Below, one piece after another: positions 9,685 through 18,721 of a stretch of 64,000 bases of DNA (position 1 is the first letter of the stretch; each line of letters opens with the position of its first letter). Below the pieces are notes generated by a model. The model had not been told where the DNA came from. It was given only the letters and a program-made list of their open reading frames with translations, and ran no database searches. The stretch covers positions 310,001-374,000 of the forward strand of contig NZ_VOAK01000011.1 in NCBI RefSeq assembly GCF_007859075.1. Direction: 5' to 3'. A program made the position numbers and the translations under genes. This DNA comes from Gemmobacter aquaticus (GTDB taxonomy: Bacteria; Pseudomonadota; Alphaproteobacteria; Rhodobacterales; Rhodobacteraceae).

Positions 9685-11076
9685 ATGTCGCAAAACCCGC
9701 CCAATCTTCGCCCCGACCTTGCCCGCGCCCATGTGCCGGATGAACGCCGTCCCGGTCAGCCGACCATCGGAATGGTCTCGCTTGGCTGTCCCAAAGCGTT
9801 GGTCGACAGCGAACGTATCCTGACGCGGCTTCGGGCCGAGGGCTATGCGATCAGCCCCGACTACAAGGGCGCCGATGCAGTGATCGTCAACACCTGCGGC
9901 TTCCTTGACAGTGCCAAGGCCGAAAGTCTGGACGCCATTGGCGAGGCCCTGCGCGAGAACGGCAAGGTCCTTGTGACCGGCTGTCTGGGGGCAGAGCCCG
10001 AATACATCACCGGCGCGCATCCCAAGGTTCTGGCCGTCACTGGCCCGCATCAGTATGAGGCCGTGCTGGATGCCGTGCATGCCGTGGTGCCGCCGTCACC
10101 GGACCCGTTCATCGACCTGCTGCCCGCCAGTGGCGTCAAGCTGACGCCGCGCCATTACAGCTATTTGAAGATTTCCGAGGGCTGCAACCACAAGTGCAAG
10201 TTCTGCATCATCCCCGACATGCGGGGCAAGCTGGTCAGCCGCCCGGCCCATGCCGTGCTGCGTGAGGCTGAAAAGCTGGCGGATGCGGGGGTGAAAGAGC
10301 TTCTGATCATCAGTCAGGACACCTCGGCCTATGGGCTGGATCGCAAGCACGATCTGTCACCGTGGAAGGGTGGCGAGGTGCGGGCGCATATCACCGATCT
10401 GGCGCGGGAGCTGGGCCAGCTTGGGGCAGGGCGCGAGCTGTGGGTGCGGATGCACTATGTCTATCCCTATCCGCATGTGCGCGACATGATCCCGTTGATG
10501 GCGGAGGGGCTGATCCTGCCCTATCTCGACATACCCTTCCAGCATGCCCACCCGGATACGCTCAAGCGCATGGCGCGGCCTGCTGCGGCGGCAAAGACGC
10601 TGGACGAGATTGCAGCCTGGCGCGCGATCTGCCCCGAAATCACGCTGCGCTCGACCTTCATCGTCGGCTACCCTGGCGAAACCGAGGCGGAATTCCAGAC
10701 GCTGCTCGACTGGCTGGACGAGGCGCAACTCGACCGCGTGGGGTGCTTCCAGTACGAAAACGTCAAGGGCGCGCGGTCGAACGATCTGCCCGACCATGTG
10801 CCCGATGAGGTCAAACAGGATCGCTGGGAACGCTTCATGGAAAAGGCGCAGGCCATTTCCGAGGCAAAGCTTGCCGCCAAGGTCGGACAGCGCCTGCGCG
10901 TTCTGGTCGATGAGGTCGATGAAGAGGGCGCCACCTGCCGCACCATGGCCGATGCGCCCGAAATCGATGGAAACCTGTTCATCGACGAGGATTTCGAGGG
11001 TCTGAACCCCGGCGATTTCGTCACCGTCGAGGTGGAAGAGGCGGGCGAATACGATCTGTGGGGCAGGGTGGTCTGA
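9685..11076 (+). CDS. rimO: Ribosomal protein S12 methylthiotransferase RimO
   Basis: RimO is a radical-SAM enzyme that methylthiolates an aspartate of ribosomal protein S12. The 463-residue product has the N-terminal UPF0004 domain ([27 protein letters not shown]), the radical-SAM cluster motif C167-xxx-C171-xx-C174 in [13 protein letters not shown], the S12-specific recognition stretch [10 protein letters not shown], and a C-terminal TRAM domain. The ATG at 9685 was preferred; another in-frame ATG at 9676 is possible and neither has a strong ribosome-binding site. It stands alone, divergent from the asmA-like gene. Confidence 0.95.
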   Translation: MSQNPPNLRPDLARAHVPDERRPGQPTIGMVSLGCPKALVDSERILTRLRAEGYAISPDYKGADAVIVNTCGFLDSAKAESLDAIGEALRENGKVLVTGCLGAEPEYITGAHPKVLAVTGPHQYEAVLDAVHAVVPPSPDPFIDLLPASGVKLTPRHYSYLKISEGCNHKCKFCIIPDMRGKLVSRPAHAVLREAEKLADAGVKELLIISQDTSAYGLDRKHDLSPWKGGEVRAHITDLARELGQLGAGRELWVRMHYVYPYPHVRDMIPLMAEGLILPYLDIPFQHAHPDTLKRMARPAAAAKTLDEIAAWRAICPEITLRSTFIVGYPGETEAEFQTLLDWLDEAQLDRVGCFQYENVKGARSNDLPDHVPDEVKQDRWERFMEKAQAISEAKLAAKVGQRLRVLVDEVDEEGATCRTMADAPEIDGNLFIDEDFEGLNPGDFVTVEVEEAGEYDLWGRVV

Positions 11077-11086
11077 CGCAGACCGC

Positions 11087-11449
11087 CTAACCCAGCAGGA
11101 TCACCAGCCAGGCAACGCCGCCCGCGATGGCCGCAACGGCCACTGCCGCGCTGCCCGCATCCTTGGCGCGGCCCGCGCGCGGGTCGTGTTCGGTCGAGAT
11201 GTAGTCGATCGTCTCTTCAATTGCGGTGTTCACAAGCTCGGCCACGAGGATCATCAGGCCGAGTGCAAGGATCAGCGCCCGTTCCCCGCCGGTCAGCGGC
11301 ACGGCGAATGCCAGCGCTGCGGACGCCAGATTCACGAGCGACCATTGCCGAATGGATTTCTCGTTGCGCCAGGCGCTGCACCAGCCTTGCCACGACCACA
11401 GGACTGTGTTGCGCAGCCGGCGAAGCTCGGCCCCTATCCATCCGTTCAT
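11087..11449 (-). CDS. dgkA: Diacylglycerol kinase DgkA
   Basis: This small integral membrane kinase phosphorylates diacylglycerol to phosphatidic acid for phospholipid recycling. The 120-residue protein has the family pattern: an N-terminal amphipathic helix, the first conserved stretch with NEKSIRQWS, a membrane helix, then ELVNTAIEETIDYIS carrying the catalytic glutamates, and a final hydrophobic helix. The length agrees with the prokaryotic DgkA family. ATG 11449 (MNGWIGAELRRL) is the start that gives the usual N-terminus; the frame runs further upstream without family similarity. Confidence 0.92.
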   Translation of the reverse strand: MNGWIGAELRRLRNTVLWSWQGWCSAWRNEKSIRQWSLVNLASAALAFAVPLTGGERALILALGLMILVAELVNTAIEETIDYISTEHDPRAGRAKDAGSAAVAVAAIAGGVAWLVILLG

Positions 11450-11513
11450 CCCTGATCCCCGTTGGTTCCTCCGCCGGGCAATCTGGCATGGCGTGCGGGG
11501 GCAAGTCCACGGG

Positions 11514-11873
11514 TCAGTCCGTGGCAGCATCCTCAAGCCAGGCGCGCACGCAGGTCACCACATGGGCAAAGCGGTCGCCGCCCAGATGCACCCCGCCATA
11601 CCAGCGGGTGACGACAATGATCGTGTCGGTCAACTCTGCGCGCTCCAGCATCCGCAGGATCACGGCGCCTGCGCCCGTCTCGCCATCATCGTCCTTGACC
11701 GGCCCGCCGTCCGACAGAATGCAGGCCCAGCTGTTGTGGGTGGCTTTGGCGTATTTCTTCTGCCGCTTCAGTTCCGTCAAAAAAGCCGCACATCCGGCGC
11801 GCCCCTGCACCGGGCCACCCGATACGGCGTATTTCGACCCCCGATCGCGCACCACGTTTTCAATCTGACGCAT
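11514..11873 (-). CDS. IMPACT (YigZ/UPF0029) family protein
   Basis: The 119-residue product carries the IMPACT N-terminal domain: KKYAKATHNSWA, DDDGETGAGAVIL and IIVVTRWYGGVHLGGDRF are the diagnostic blocks. The family is widespread and linked to translation or ribosome-associated control, but the bacterial role is uncertain. It is shorter than YigZ (~200 aa) and lacks the second domain. The start at 11873 has AAGGAG five bases upstream; the frame extends further but without family similarity. Confidence 0.85.
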   Translation of the reverse strand: MRQIENVVRDRGSKYAVSGGPVQGRAGCAAFLTELKRQKKYAKATHNSWACILSDGGPVKDDDGETGAGAVILRMLERAELTDTIIVVTRWYGGVHLGGDRFAHVVTCVRAWLEDAATD

Positions 11874-11929
11874 GGCTTCTCCTTCGGGCGGCAAAGCTAG
11901 TCGCCGGGCCACCCAAAGGCCAGACCCCG

Positions 11930-12187
11930 TCAACTGCGGGGCGACAGCGCCTCGATCTCATCCCCGATGCAGCACCAAGTGGGTGGGTGTGGGTCGGGCA
12001 CCGCCTTCGACAGCCAGCCCATGCAGGCGTCCGACTTCCCGCAACTCTGGCAGCGTCCGACCATTGCGGCCAGTTCGCTGCGCTTCACTACCCCATCAAA
12101 TACTGCCCGCGGCAGGTTCACCCCGACGGCGCGCGCCATGCCATTGGTCAACCACCACGCTTTTGGCGCCTCTACAAACCCGATCAT
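11930..12187 (-). CDS. DUF6455 family protein, possible FNR-regulated small protein
   Basis: The 85-residue product begins MIGFVEAPKAWWLTNGMARAVGVNL and contains four cysteines in the pattern CQSCGKSDAC ... CC, resembling the Rhodobacterales DUF6455 family. The cysteine arrangement suggests a metal site or redox pair, which is inference. The start at 12187 was chosen because ACGGAGG lies five bases upstream; two ATGs further upstream lack this. A perfect FNR-type box lies at 12247-12260, about 66 bp upstream of the start, so oxygen-dependent control is likely. The true function is unknown. Confidence 0.7.
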   Translation of the reverse strand: MIGFVEAPKAWWLTNGMARAVGVNLPRAVFDGVVKRSELAAMVGRCQSCGKSDACMGWLSKAVPDPHPPTWCCIGDEIEALSPRS

Positions 12188-12246
12188 TGCGGCCTCCGTC
12201 TGCTCACGCGATAGCCACATCATCCGCCGGATCGCGACGCGGAACC

Positions 12247-12260
12247 TTGATCAGGATCAA
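12247..12260 (-). promoter_or_regulatory. FNR/FnrL-type box upstream of the DUF6455 gene
   Basis: TTGATCAGGATCAA matches the FNR consensus TTGAT-N4-ATCAA at all ten fixed positions. Its centre is about 66 bp upstream of the chosen start, which fits activation from near -41.5 with a short leader. It also lies 14 bp past the end of the M48 lipoprotein gene, which runs in the same direction. Confidence 0.6.
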
Positions 12261-12273
12261 GGCGCTTTTGCCG

Positions 12274-13017
12274 TCACATCGGCTGGCCGCCTTGCAACTG
12301 CGCCACGACGGCCGCCACCTGCGCCTTGCGTCGCGCGTTGGGTGGATGGCTGCCGAGGAAGCTGTCGCCCGGATCGGGCAGGCGCAGGAAGAACCCGGTG
12401 CCCTTCACGGGATCGAAGCCCGCCCGCCACGCAATCTCCGCACCCAGGGCATCGGCCTCAAGTTCAAAGTTCTGCGAATAGCGGCGGGCGCCGATCTCTG
12501 CCCCGACGCGCTGCAGCTCTTGCAATGTTGCAGGGTCTGCGCCTGTTGCCTGACCAAAGACAGTGCCCAGCATCGCACCCTGCGCCGCCGTCTGCTGCCG
12601 GCGCGGGATATGGCCTAGGATGTGGTGCGCTGCCTCATGCCCCAGAACAAAGGCGATTTCATCGGCGTTGCGCGCATCGGCAATCAGCGAGAGGGTGAAT
12701 ACGATCAGCGGGCGTCCGCGCCGGTCCACAGTCTGAAAGGCGTTGGGATCAAGGCCGGGGCGCGTATCGACCGCGATATCCAGATCGCAGTTCGTACCGC
12801 GTGCCGCACGCTCCATGCAGACAGCCTCGGCCACCGGTTCAAGCCGCTCCACCACGTAGACAAAGTTGCGCGCGGCATCCCGTGGGCTCAGAACCCCGTC
12901 CGCAGTGGGCGCCGCGGGTTGGACAGGGGGCATCGGCGCCGGCATCGTTGGCCCGACACACCCCGCAAGCGCGGCTGCCATCGCCAGCGGCCCCAGAAAT
13001 CGCGCGATACCCCGCAT
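12274..13017 (-). CDS. M48-family metalloprotease lipoprotein
   Basis: The 247-residue product has a lipoprotein signal ending in LAGC20, so the mature protein is probably anchored at the periplasmic face. The zinc protease motif is HEAAHH (H127, E128, H131), with the third ligand in FELEADALG, as in Ste24/Oma1-like M48 peptidases. Such lipoproteins act in envelope quality control. The family usually carries NAxALPGG before the active site; here the equivalent is DPNAFQTVDRRGRPLIVFT, a variant. The protein ends soon after SHPPNARRKAQV, typical of the family end. Confidence 0.9.
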   Translation of the reverse strand: MRGIARFLGPLAMAAALAGCVGPTMPAPMPPVQPAAPTADGVLSPRDAARNFVYVVERLEPVAEAVCMERAARGTNCDLDIAVDTRPGLDPNAFQTVDRRGRPLIVFTLSLIADARNADEIAFVLGHEAAHHILGHIPRRQQTAAQGAMLGTVFGQATGADPATLQELQRVGAEIGARRYSQNFELEADALGAEIAWRAGFDPVKGTGFFLRLPDPGDSFLGSHPPNARRKAQVAAVVAQLQGGQPM

Positions 13018-13180
13018 GCCTGCCCTGCCTCACGAACGCTCGTCTGTTTGTCGGGCAACCCTATTGCGATCCGCGTCGGTCGAAAAGGTGCCTTGCGGCA
13101 CCGTTGACGGGTTCACGCCGATTTCATCACGCGCTGCGGGTTTCCCTTGCGCCGCCCCTTGTGCCTGCTAGGCTAGCCCC

Positions 13181-13420
13181 ATGTTCACGATCGAGCACGA
13201 CTTTGATGCAACGGTGATCACCCTGATTGATGAGGGTGGCCCCGCCTTGCAGGAAGACATCACCATCTCGGCCTTTGATGATTGCGTCACGCTGGAACAG
13301 CTGCACCCGATCACGCAAGAGCCGATGGTCATCACCCTCTCCATGGTGCAACTGCGCGACCTTGCGGCTGCGTTGAACCTGCCCGAAGGCAGCTACAGGC
13401 TGGAACAGCGAGAGGGCTAG
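13181..13420 (+). CDS. Conserved small protein of unknown function (79 aa)
   Basis: The product is 79 residues, acidic at the start (MFTIEHDFDATVITLIDEGG) and predicted to be soluble with mixed beta and helix. No motif or family name is recognised. The coding frame is clean and ends just before a region with no other ORF. It stands alone and is divergent from the M48 lipoprotein gene. Function unknown. Confidence 0.6.
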   Translation: MFTIEHDFDATVITLIDEGGPALQEDITISAFDDCVTLEQLHPITQEPMVITLSMVQLRDLAAALNLPEGSYRLEQREG

Positions 13421-13510
13421 GCGCGTGTCCCCGTTGCCACGCTTGACGCAAAGGCAAGGCAGATCAGTGATCCGCTGGAAGGAATCCGTTGCCATCCTGC
13501 AGATGAAAAG

Positions 13511-13654
13511 CTATGGCGCGAGCATGATCGCATGGACACGCCCCTTCCTGCTGCCCCGACGCCGACGCGCCAGCGTCTGACGATCGTGCACGCGCGCGAT
13601 TTCGTCCGCGATCATCTCTGGCCAGCCCGGCCGCGCCTCACCCTCCGTTGACAT
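13511..13654 (-). CDS. Possible 47-residue basic peptide upstream of argD
   Basis: An ATG at 13654 opens a 47-codon frame ([15 protein letters not shown]...) ending before 13511, with an arginine-rich middle ([12 protein letters not shown]). It lies in the 285-bp gap before argD, which otherwise shows no gene. The ribosome-binding site is weak and this frame also continues as a long antisense frame inside argD, so it may be spurious. Confidence 0.25.
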   Translation of the reverse strand: MSTEGEARPGWPEMIADEIARVHDRQTLARRRRGSRKGRVHAIMLAP

Positions 13655-13705
13655 GGCCCCGTGTGCTTGGCACCCTCCGGCCTCCTCATCCGTCAGGATA
13701 CTTAC

Positions 13706-14887
13706 ATGATCAGCTCTGTCCTTCCGACCTACAACCGCGCACCGCTTGCCTTCGTCAAGGGCGAGGGGTCCTGGCTTATCGCCGAGGATGGCAGCCGATA
13801 CCTTGATCTCGGCGCTGGGATCGCGGTGAATGCGCTTGGCCATGCCCATCCCGCCTTGGTTCAGACGATCAGCGAACAGGCAGCAAAGCTGTGGCATGTG
13901 TCGAACGTCTACCGCATCCCCGAGCAAGAGGCGCTTGCCGATCTGCTGGTGGAGCACACCTTTGCCGATACGGTGTTCTTTACCAACTCGGGCACCGAGG
14001 CTGCGGAACTGGCGATCAAAATGGCGCGCAAGTACTGGTACGAGAAAGGCCAGCCCCAGCGGACGGAAATCATCGCCTTTGAAGGCGCCTTCCATGGTCG
14101 CTCGACCGGGGCCATCGCGGCGGTCGGGTCGGAGAAGATGACCAAGGGTTTCGGCCCGCTTATGCCGGGTTTCCGTCAACTGCCGTTCGGGGACCACGAC
14201 GCCCTGCGCTCGGCCATCGGTCCCAACACGGCGGCCGTGATTGTCGAGCCTGTGCAGGGTGAGGGGGGCATCCGCACGCTGCCCGACGCCTGCCTCAAAG
14301 GCCTCCGCGATCTGTGCGACGAAACCGGCACGCTCTTGATCCTTGATGAGGTGCAGTGCGGCATGGGGCGCACGGGCAAGCTTTTTGCCCATGAATGGTC
14401 GGGCATTACCCCGGACATCATGATGGTCGCCAAAGGGATTGGCGGTGGTTTCCCGCTTGGCGCCGTGCTTGCAACTGAAGAGGCGGCCTCGGGCATGACG
14501 GCGGGCACCCACGGGTCCACCTATGGCGGCAACCCGCTGGGATGCGCAGTCGGCGCGTCGGTCGTGCGCATCGTGTCGGATGACGCTTTTCTCGCCGATG
14601 TCAGCCGCAAAGGCGGGCTCTTCCGTCAGGGGCTGGAGGGTCTGGTCGCCGCCCATCCCACGGTCTTTGAATCCGTGCGGGGGCAGGGGCTTATGCTTGG
14701 CATAAAGTGCAAGGTAGAGCCGTCCGAGGTTGTGAAGGCCGGAATGGCCGAGCATGTGCTGACAATCGCCGCCTCGGACAATGTCGTGCGGCTGCTGCCT
14801 GCGCTGAACATCCCTGACGCCGATATCGCCGAGGCGCTGAAACGTCTGGACGCTGCCGCGACGAGGCTAGACCGGAATGCGGCCTGA
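13706..14887 (+). CDS. argD: Acetylornithine aminotransferase ArgD
   Basis: ArgD is the PLP-dependent aminotransferase of arginine synthesis that makes N-acetylornithine. The 393-residue product has the class-III pattern: [49 protein letters not shown] and the PLP lysine in [15 protein letters not shown] (K243). The start [16 protein letters not shown] is the usual ArgD N-terminus. It precedes argF by 213 bp, with a repeat element between, forming an argD-argF unit. Confidence 0.96.
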   Translation: MISSVLPTYNRAPLAFVKGEGSWLIAEDGSRYLDLGAGIAVNALGHAHPALVQTISEQAAKLWHVSNVYRIPEQEALADLLVEHTFADTVFFTNSGTEAAELAIKMARKYWYEKGQPQRTEIIAFEGAFHGRSTGAIAAVGSEKMTKGFGPLMPGFRQLPFGDHDALRSAIGPNTAAVIVEPVQGEGGIRTLPDACLKGLRDLCDETGTLLILDEVQCGMGRTGKLFAHEWSGITPDIMMVAKGIGGGFPLGAVLATEEAASGMTAGTHGSTYGGNPLGCAVGASVVRIVSDDAFLADVSRKGGLFRQGLEGLVAAHPTVFESVRGQGLMLGIKCKVEPSEVVKAGMAEHVLTIAASDNVVRLLPALNIPDADIAEALKRLDAAATRLDRNAA

Positions 14888-15030
14888 AGCCCGGCCCTTT
14901 CCTCCGCGGGCCGTCGTTGCGCGTGACCCGTCGAACGAGCGCGATGTGCGCGCCTGGCGACGAGCCAACTGGTGCCACGCTTAGACCGCACCAGCGAAGG
15001 CCGCATGTGACATGAACCCTCACCGGCCTT

Positions 15031-15077
15031 CCCCTTGGTAAAATACCTTCGGGGGTCCGGGGGCAGACAGCCCCCGG
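15031..15077 (-). repeat. Dispersed intergenic repeat, copy 2
   Basis: An 8-bp GC stem with a five-base loop (15057-15077, CCGGGGGC / GCCCCCGG) is joined to the core CCCCCGAAGGTATTTTACC when read on the minus strand. It is the most compact copy, lacking the variable spacer. It sits between argD and argF. Confidence 0.65.
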
Positions 15078-15100
15078 CGATCCGCCAGAAAGCCGAACCG

Positions 15101-16027
15101 ATGAAACATTTTCTTGATATCCATACGACCCCTGCCGCCGATCTGCGCGGCATGATTGACACCGCGCACCGCATGAAGGCCGCGCGTAATGGCCGCCCGC
15201 GCGGCACACCCGATGACGAGACGCCCCTGCAGGGCCGCATGGTCGCACTGATCTTCGAGAAGCCCTCCACCCGGACGCGCGTTTCCTTTGACGTCGGTGT
15301 GCGCCAGATGGGCGGCGAGACGATGGTGCTCTCGGGCAAGGAAATGCAGCTTGGCCATGGTGAAACCATCGCCGACACTGCACGCGTGCTCAGCCGCTAT
15401 GTCGACCTGATCATGATCCGGACCTTTGAAGAGGCGACCCTGCAAGAGATGGCGGAACATGCTACGGTTCCCGTCATCAACGGGCTGACCAACCGCACCC
15501 ATCCCTGCCAGATCATGGCAGACGTGATGACCTATGAAGAGCACCGCGGGCCGATTGCGGGCAAGAAGGTGGTCTGGTGCGGTGATGGCAACAACGTCTT
15601 TGCCTCATTCGCCCATGCGGCGGGGCAGTTTGGCTTCGATCTGTCCTTCACCGGCCCTGAGACGCTTGACCCTGAGCGGGTCTGGCTGGATTTCGCGGCC
15701 TCGAAAGGACATCCGATCACCATTGATCGCGATCCCGCACGCGCAGTTGCCGGCGCCGATCTCGTGGTGACGGACACCTGGGTCAGCATGCATGATCCCG
15801 AAAGCGCGAAAGAGCGCCGTCACAACCAGTTGCGGCCCTACCAGGTGAACGAGGCGCTGATGGCCCATGCCAAGCCGGATGCGCTGTTCATGCACTGCCT
15901 GCCTGCGCACCGGAATGACGAGGCGACCTCGGCGGTGATGGACGGCCCGCATTCAGTCATCTTCGACGAGGCCGAAAACCGCCTGCATGCGCAAAAGGCC
16001 GTCATGCGCTGGTGCCTCGGGCTCTAA
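15101..16027 (+). CDS. argF: Ornithine carbamoyltransferase ArgF
   Basis: ArgF joins ornithine and carbamoyl phosphate to citrulline in arginine synthesis. The 308-residue product has the carbamoyl-phosphate motif STRTR ([12 protein letters not shown]), HPCQ ([11 protein letters not shown]), and the ornithine-binding motif HCLPAHR ([12 protein letters not shown]). Length is typical of anabolic OTCases. The start MKHFLDIHT is the standard N-terminus for the family; the frame extends upstream only into the repeat. Confidence 0.97.
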   Translation: MKHFLDIHTTPAADLRGMIDTAHRMKAARNGRPRGTPDDETPLQGRMVALIFEKPSTRTRVSFDVGVRQMGGETMVLSGKEMQLGHGETIADTARVLSRYVDLIMIRTFEEATLQEMAEHATVPVINGLTNRTHPCQIMADVMTYEEHRGPIAGKKVVWCGDGNNVFASFAHAAGQFGFDLSFTGPETLDPERVWLDFAASKGHPITIDRDPARAVAGADLVVTDTWVSMHDPESAKERRHNQLRPYQVNEALMAHAKPDALFMHCLPAHRNDEATSAVMDGPHSVIFDEAENRLHAQKAVMRWCLGL

Positions 16028-16034
16028 TGCGCGA

Positions 16035-17195
16035 TCAGCGCCGGATCAGGTCGGCATCCCGCGCCAGACGTGCGAGGGATGCCACCACGATCAGGCAAAG
16101 CGCCAGACCTGCCCAGGTGAAACGAAATCCTGCGTGCTCGGCGATATAGCCGATGGTTGATGGCGCCACGAGGATACCGGCATAGCCCACCATGGTTACG
16201 GTCGCGAGCCCGGCGCCGGGGCTCATCCCCTGCAGGTTCCCTGCGGCTGAAAAGAGGATCGGCACGGTATTGGCGATCCCCAGACCCGCGACGGCAAAGG
16301 CCAGCATTGCGAGGTCCGGTGTCGGAGCAAGCGACGCGGCAATCATCGCAACTGCCGCGACAAGGGCTGAAACCCGCAGCGTTCGAACGGCGCCAAAGCG
16401 ATTGCGCACCGCGTCGCCTGCGAAGCGCATGGTGGCCATCGCACCCGAAAAGAGCGCAAATCCAAGGCCGGCGGCGCCAGTGCCGATGCCCAGATCATCA
16501 ATCAGATAGAGCGCCGACCAGTCCATGATCGCACCTTCCGGCGTCATGCACAGCAGCGCCGTCAGACCCAGCAACCAGACTCGCGGCGATCGAGGCAGGA
16601 CAGACGGGCGTGGCGCCTCACCCCCCTCGGCCTCGGGCGTCTTTGGCGCATGGTAGAGAAACGGCACCGCCAAAGCGATGATCAGCGCCAGCGCGACAGA
16701 GACGAGAACCGCCTGTGTCACCGCCCCTGTCGCCGCAATAAGCCAGCCGCCGAGCGCGGCGCCGGCGAACCCGCCCAGGCTCCAGAACCCGTGGGACGAG
16801 GACATGATTGCCCGTCCAAGCGCCCGCTCCACCTCAACCGCATTGGCGTTCATCGCAACGTCCATGCAGCCTGCCGCAGCCCCAAGGGCGAACATCGAAA
16901 GCGCCAGCGTCGGGAGGGTAGGTGCAAGGGCAACCAGTGGAAACACCGCAATCATCGCCAAAGCAAATCCGAGAACGACGCGGACCGATCCGAAGCGATG
17001 GATCAAGCGGCCTGCAAAGAGCATTGCAGACACGGCACCCAGACCGAGGCCGAGCAGCAATAGCCCCATCACGGCTTCTTGAATGCCATGGCGCGGCAGG
17101 ATCTGTGGGATCTGCGGGGCCCAGGCGCCCATGATGGCACCATTTACGAGGAAAAGTGACGCAACGGCCACACGGCCTTTTTGTGGAGAGCTCAT
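16035..17195 (-). CDS. MFS transporter (multidrug/sugar efflux-like)
   Basis: The 386-residue protein has about twelve membrane segments, with the first loop containing AGRLIHRFGSVRVVL, similar to the MFS motif A. It resembles the short MFS group that includes fucose/YbjJ-type carriers, so the substrate is not clear. The ATG at 17195 was chosen over a TTG at 17207. It is convergent with argF, 7 bp from its end. A perfect 8-bp inverted repeat lies about 50-70 bp upstream of its start. Confidence 0.82.
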   Translation of the reverse strand: MSSPQKGRVAVASLFLVNGAIMGAWAPQIPQILPRHGIQEAVMGLLLLGLGLGAVSAMLFAGRLIHRFGSVRVVLGFALAMIAVFPLVALAPTLPTLALSMFALGAAAGCMDVAMNANAVEVERALGRAIMSSSHGFWSLGGFAGAALGGWLIAATGAVTQAVLVSVALALIIALAVPFLYHAPKTPEAEGGEAPRPSVLPRSPRVWLLGLTALLCMTPEGAIMDWSALYLIDDLGIGTGAAGLGFALFSGAMATMRFAGDAVRNRFGAVRTLRVSALVAAVAMIAASLAPTPDLAMLAFAVAGLGIANTVPILFSAAGNLQGMSPGAGLATVTMVGYAGILVAPSTIGYIAEHAGFRFTWAGLALCLIVVASLARLARDADLIRR

Positions 17196-17245
17196 GATCG
17201 CATCCAAAACGATTTGAATGCATGGATACCCGAGGCCATGCCGCG

Positions 17246-17267
17246 AGTGAAGCGAACTGGCTTCACT
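17246..17267 (-). promoter_or_regulatory. Perfect inverted repeat, probable operator of the MFS gene
   Basis: The arms AGTGAAGC and GCTTCACT are separated by six bases (22 bp in all). It is 51 bp upstream of the MFS start and about 190 bp upstream of the divergent NIDO-Hint gene. Size and symmetry fit a dimeric repressor site (for example TetR or GntR type). No regulator gene is adjacent. Confidence 0.4.
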
Positions 17268-17367
17268 GATTGTTGCGATGGATTTCAGCGCAGCGGCCTA
17301 TTTTCAATGCGCTTTGGGTACTGCGTGGGCGGTGTCTTTCTAAGTCCAATTTGCAATTTGCACGAAA

Positions 17368-17376
17368 TTATCCACA
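17368..17376 (+). promoter_or_regulatory. Isolated perfect DnaA box (TTATCCACA)
   Basis: The 9-mer stands in the AT-richer part of the 260-bp gap between the MFS and NIDO-Hint genes. No cluster of such boxes, AT-rich unwinding region or initiator gene is present, so it is not an origin. Confidence 0.25.
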
Positions 17377-17456
17377 TTTGGCCTCTCCTGTGCCGTAGCT
17401 AAGCCATGCTAAAATGCACTGTGATTTGACGGAACTTTATTGAAACGGGGTTGCCG

Positions 17457-18719
17457 ATGGGGACGATCAATACCGGACTGGGCGGGCCGCAAGGTGTTGG
17501 GGAGAACAGCTTCATCGGTTCAACTCTGACGGCAGGTAACCTTGATGACGGTTCAATCCGGGTCGATATCACCGGCGCTTTTCCCGAAGGCATCAACTAT
17601 TTCGGAACGAACTACACGTCGATCTACATCAACACCAATGGTCTGATCACCTTCAACGCGCCAGTCACCACCTACGCTCCGACCAACATTGCAACGTTCA
17701 ACCAGCCGGCAATTGCGGTATTCTGGTCGGATGTCGATATCCGTGCCGGGACAGCAACCGGGACGAACAATATCTACTGGGACATCGATCCAGACAGCGG
17801 CCGCGTGACAATTACCTGGCTGAACGTGCGTGGGTATTCGGGCAGCGGAAACAACCGCAATACGTTTCAACTGGTGCTCGATCATTCCGAGAACGGCAAC
17901 TTCCGCATCGACATGATCTATCAGCAGGTGCAATGGGCCAACGGCGGCTCGGGCATCGCGCAGGTCGGCATGACCGATGGGGGAACCAACGATTTCGTCG
18001 TGCCCGGCTCTGGCACCACAACTGGTGTTCTGGGGCTTCCGAACGGCAACCTCGACCCCGGTCAGCCGCCCGGCGTATGGTCGACACCGTTCTGGAACGG
18101 TCAGGTCGTCTGCTTTGTGGCCGGCACTCGGATTGCCACGCCGAAGGGCCTGGTTCCGGTTGAGGCGCTTCGGGCCGGCGATCTGGTTCTGACCCGTAAT
18201 GCTGGCGCGCAGCCGCTGCTCTGGTCTGGTGGTGAGCGTGCGATCGTCTGGGGGCAGCGCCTGCCTGTGTGGATCGAGCCTTTCGTGTTTGGCAACACAG
18301 CCCGTTTTGCCGTGTCGCCCAACCACCTGATCCTGCTGACCGACCCATTGTGCGAAGTCCTGTTCGGTGAGGCTGAAGTGTTCGCGGCAGCACAGGATCT
18401 GCTGACCCTTCCGGGCGTCTGGCAGGAACGCAAGGCGCGCGCGGTCAGCTATCACCATCTGCTGCTTGACGGTCACCATGTCATCCTCGCCGAAGGGGCC
18501 TCGACCGAAAGCCTTATGCCCGGCCCGATGGCACTCCAAAGCCTGCCTGCGGGATCGCGTGAGGCGCTGATGGCCAGCTTCTCATCAACCGATCTGCATG
18601 CGATCGCGCTGCGGCAAACCGCGTGCCGTGTCCTGAAGGCGCATGAGGCGCAGCTCTGGTGCGCACTTCAGGGCGACCGGCGCATTGTGGCGCCGAACAT
18701 CCTCGTGCGGGCAGCCTGA
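17457..18719 (+). CDS. NIDO-like domain fused to Hint_2 (Hedgehog/intein) domain
   Basis: The 420-residue product has an N-terminal NIDO-like (nidogen) domain, about residues 20-180, with the motif SIYINTNGLITF and AVFWSDVDIR. It then carries a Hint_2 domain starting at Cys219 (VCFVAGTRIATPKGLVPVEALRAGDLVLT), with His290 in VSPNHLILL and His340-341 in LLLDGHHVILAEG. Hint domains can cut or splice their own chain, starting at the cysteine. In the family the N-terminal part is often extracellular, so a processed surface or secreted protein is inferred. No classical signal peptide is present. Start: ACGGGG six bases before the ATG at 17457. Confidence 0.85.
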   Translation: MGTINTGLGGPQGVGENSFIGSTLTAGNLDDGSIRVDITGAFPEGINYFGTNYTSIYINTNGLITFNAPVTTYAPTNIATFNQPAIAVFWSDVDIRAGTATGTNNIYWDIDPDSGRVTITWLNVRGYSGSGNNRNTFQLVLDHSENGNFRIDMIYQQVQWANGGSGIAQVGMTDGGTNDFVVPGSGTTTGVLGLPNGNLDPGQPPGVWSTPFWNGQVVCFVAGTRIATPKGLVPVEALRAGDLVLTRNAGAQPLLWSGGERAIVWGQRLPVWIEPFVFGNTARFAVSPNHLILLTDPLCEVLFGEAEVFAAAQDLLTLPGVWQERKARAVSYHHLLLDGHHVILAEGASTESLMPGPMALQSLPAGSREALMASFSSTDLHAIALRQTACRVLKAHEAQLWCALQGDRRIVAPNILVRAA

Positions 18720-18721
18720 AT

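Noticed and set aside
13661-13700. GGATACTT near the argD start as another copy of the intergenic repeat
   Set aside because: Only eight to nine bases match the core and there is no hairpin, so it is probably chance.
7443-17376. DnaA boxes at 7443 and 17368 as a possible origin
   Set aside because: Only two perfect boxes 10 kb apart, no AT-rich unwinding region and no dnaA, dnaN or parAB genes, so no origin is claimed.
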